This document shows, piece by piece, positions 5,683 to 5,957 of a stretch of 5,957 nucleotides of DNA. A model generated the notes under the pieces. It ran no database searches. It was not told the DNA's origin and saw only the letters and a list, made by a program, of their open reading frames with translations. A program made the translations under genes and the position numbers. Source of the stretch: an uncultured Collinsella sp. (GTDB taxonomy: Bacteria; Actinomycetota; Coriobacteriia; Coriobacteriales; Coriobacteriaceae). The first letter of the stretch is position 1. Each line of letters begins with the position of its first letter. Location: NCBI GenBank assembly GCA_959602875.1, contig CAUGVQ010000112.1, positions 1-5,957 on the forward strand, given 5' to 3'.

Positions 5683-5957
5683 ATGCCCAACGAACGCAGC
5701 TACGAGACCGCTCTGTGCCGCAGCAACGAGATTGCGGCCGACCTCGAGAAGAACCCGGGCGCTTACCGCATGCTCACCGGCGACCGCCCCACCGGCCGCC
5801 TTCACCTCGGTCATTACTTCGGCACCATCAAGCGCCGCGTCGAGCTGCAGAACATGGGCGTCAACACCGCCGTGCTAATCGCCGACTACCAGGTCATCAC
5901 CGACCGCGACACCACCGAGCACATCCAAGACAACGTCTACAACATGGTTATGGACTA
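5683..5957 (+). CDS. trpS: Tryptophanyl-tRNA synthetase, N-terminal part (cut by window)
   Basis: Class Ic aminoacyl-tRNA synthetase that charges tRNA-Trp in the cytoplasm. Only the first 91 codons are present of a protein usually around 330-350 residues. The Rossmann-fold entry MLTGDRPTGRLHLGHYFGT contains the HIGH-type ATP-binding signature (LHLGHY) and the GDRPTG block typical of TrpS. IADYQVITDRDTTEHIQDNV follows, matching the TrpS segment IAD.Q..TD. About 28 residues precede the catalytic core, longer than in minimal TrpS proteins that begin almost at the MLTGDRPTG-equivalent strand. The ATG has a strong ribosome site AAGGAG (5670-5675) at 7-base spacing, so translation does not depend on the upstream gene. 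With a 42-base gap and no terminator visible, it may be co-transcribed with the MraY/WecA-family gene. The KMSKS loop lies outside the window. Confidence 0.93.
   Translation, partial: MPNERSYETALCRSNEIAADLEKNPGAYRMLTGDRPTGRLHLGHYFGTIKRRVELQNMGVNTAVLIADYQVITDRDTTEHIQDNVYNMVMD

Overview
The window is GC-rich, with compact intergenic spacing in the coding parts and strong third-position G/C bias. This fits an actinobacterial genome. The combination of a PTS-type trehalose system with a Firmicute-like TreR and a TrpS with a short N-terminal extension suggests Coriobacteriia (Collinsella/Olsenella-like). That assignment is inference from style and was not checked against any database.

Left half (1-3871) is a complete trehalose utilisation locus apart from the cut end of one gene. 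On the minus strand, treB (PTS EIIBC, 2944 down to 1472) is followed after 7 bases by treC (trehalose-6-phosphate hydrolase, from 1464 off the left edge). Divergently on the plus strand lies treR (GntR/UTRA repressor, 3149-3871). TreB would import trehalose as trehalose-6-phosphate, TreC would split it into glucose and glucose-6-phosphate, and TreR would sense trehalose-6-phosphate. The 204-base divergent spacer carries two matching 17-base palindromic boxes, one in front of each gene and each oriented toward its own gene. They are very probably the TreR operators.

Middle (3872-4401) is a 530-base stretch without a protein gene. Its treR-proximal part holds the most interesting element: a minus-strand, roughly 165-base RNA candidate (about 4096 to 3928). 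It has a perfect 11-bp end-to-end closing stem abutting an eight-T run, a symmetric 14/14-nt central bubble with a small hairpin on its 3' strand, and a terminal stem-loop. This is the architecture of 6S RNA (SsrS). A good -10 hexamer lies just upstream. The rest (4097-4401) appears to be the promoter and a long leader for the next gene, with small hairpins and a 10-base direct repeat.

Right part (4402-5957, plus strand) holds a polytopic MraY/WecA/TagO-family undecaprenyl-phosphate sugar-1-phosphate transferase with an unusual charged C-terminal tail. It is followed after 42 bases by the start of trpS (tryptophanyl-tRNA synthetase), cut by the right edge. No mobile element, CRISPR array, tRNA or rRNA was seen.
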